A stretch of 33,865 bases of DNA from Deltaproteobacteria bacterium (GTDB lineage: Bacteria; Myxococcota_A; UBA9160; UBA6930): assembly GCA_028817435.1 (NCBI GenBank), contig JAPPPQ010000024.1, positions 1 to 33,865 of the forward strand. Reading direction: 5' to 3'. A program made the translations under genes and the position numbers. The notes under the pieces were generated by a model that saw only the letters and a list, made by a program, of their open reading frames with translations, made no database searches and was not told where the DNA came from. Positions within the stretch are counted from its first letter, which is position 1. Each line of letters begins with the position of its first letter. This document shows, piece by piece, positions 33,729-33,865 of this stretch.

Positions 33729-33865
33729 TCAGAAGTGTAGGCGGCCGGTCAGGAGCAGGTCGTAGCTGCGGGGGGCGGCGGCGGCGGCGGAGCCGGTGTG
33801 GAGGTCGAGGCCGGCTTCCAGGCCGAGTTGCAGGCCGCGGGGGTTGGCGAGGCGCAGGCCCGCGG
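33729..33865 (-). CDS. C-terminal end of an outer-membrane barrel protein, partial
   Basis: The last 44 full codons of a minus-strand frame, open at the right edge. Alternating strands (LRLANPRGLQLGLEAGLDLH), an Ala-rich turn and the terminal strand YDLLLTGRLHF with C-terminal Phe are typical of autotransporter/outer-membrane barrels recognised by the BAM complex. It resembles the end of the barrel of the giant protein at 10371 (AGLRL near the penultimate strand, LRADLRF end). The passenger and size are outside the window. The stop lies 4 nt from the convergent luciferase-like gene. Confidence 0.75.
   Translation of the reverse strand, partial: AGLRLANPRGLQLGLEAGLDLHTGSAAAAAPRSYDLLLTGRLHF

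Overview
The window is GC-rich, densely packed bacterial chromosome from a Gram-negative organism. The outer membrane is implied by two C-terminal beta-barrels that end in Phe, and a periplasmic Prc-type protease and a BolA/IbaG-like protein also fit a proteobacterial-type cell. Two genes (a DusB with the GCPVPKV signature and an F420-type luciferase-like oxidoreductase) look more like actinobacterial or deep-branching lineages. The taxon cannot be fixed from the sequence; an uncultured or symbiont-type proteobacterial relative (gamma- or delta-like) is a guess.

Layout. (1) Positions 1-9080, minus strand: the first ~3,026 codons of a giant secreted protein made of Calx-beta repeats, running off the left edge. 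(2) Positions 9081-10370: a 1.3-kb intergenic region holding a self-contained mini-operon of three tiny proteins (47, 25 and about 36 aa), two copies of a 40-bp promoter-like palindromic repeat, a strong intrinsic terminator, a long pyrimidine tract, and long G-homopolymers close to the starts of both giant genes (G15 and G13). (3) Positions 10371-21260, plus strand: a complete 3,629-aa paralogue with about 24 Calx-beta-like domains and a C-terminal autotransporter-type barrel. (4) Positions 21273-33724: housekeeping and metabolic genes. They are a crotonase, a MATE exporter and a HAD phosphatase (minus); an osmoprotectant-type ABC importer (plus); a minus-strand operon of prc, a 94-aa Cys-rich membrane protein, a bolA-like gene and dusB; a tandem AhpD/CMD-fold protein (plus); ahcY (minus); and a luciferase-like oxidoreductase (plus). 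(5) Positions 33729-33865, minus strand: the last 44 codons of another barrel-type outer-membrane protein.

The most interesting region is 1-21260. Two divergent giant surface proteins share a block of domain order and related 5' leaders with G-homopolymers, features expected of slipped-strand (phase-variable) expression. Between them sits a tiny-membrane-peptide operon with its own duplicated promoter element and terminator. That these parts work together is inference; the parts themselves are visible in the sequence.

All four convergent gene junctions are 12 nt apart or less, or overlapping, so intrinsic terminators are almost absent. The clear exception is the one that isolates the mini-operon.
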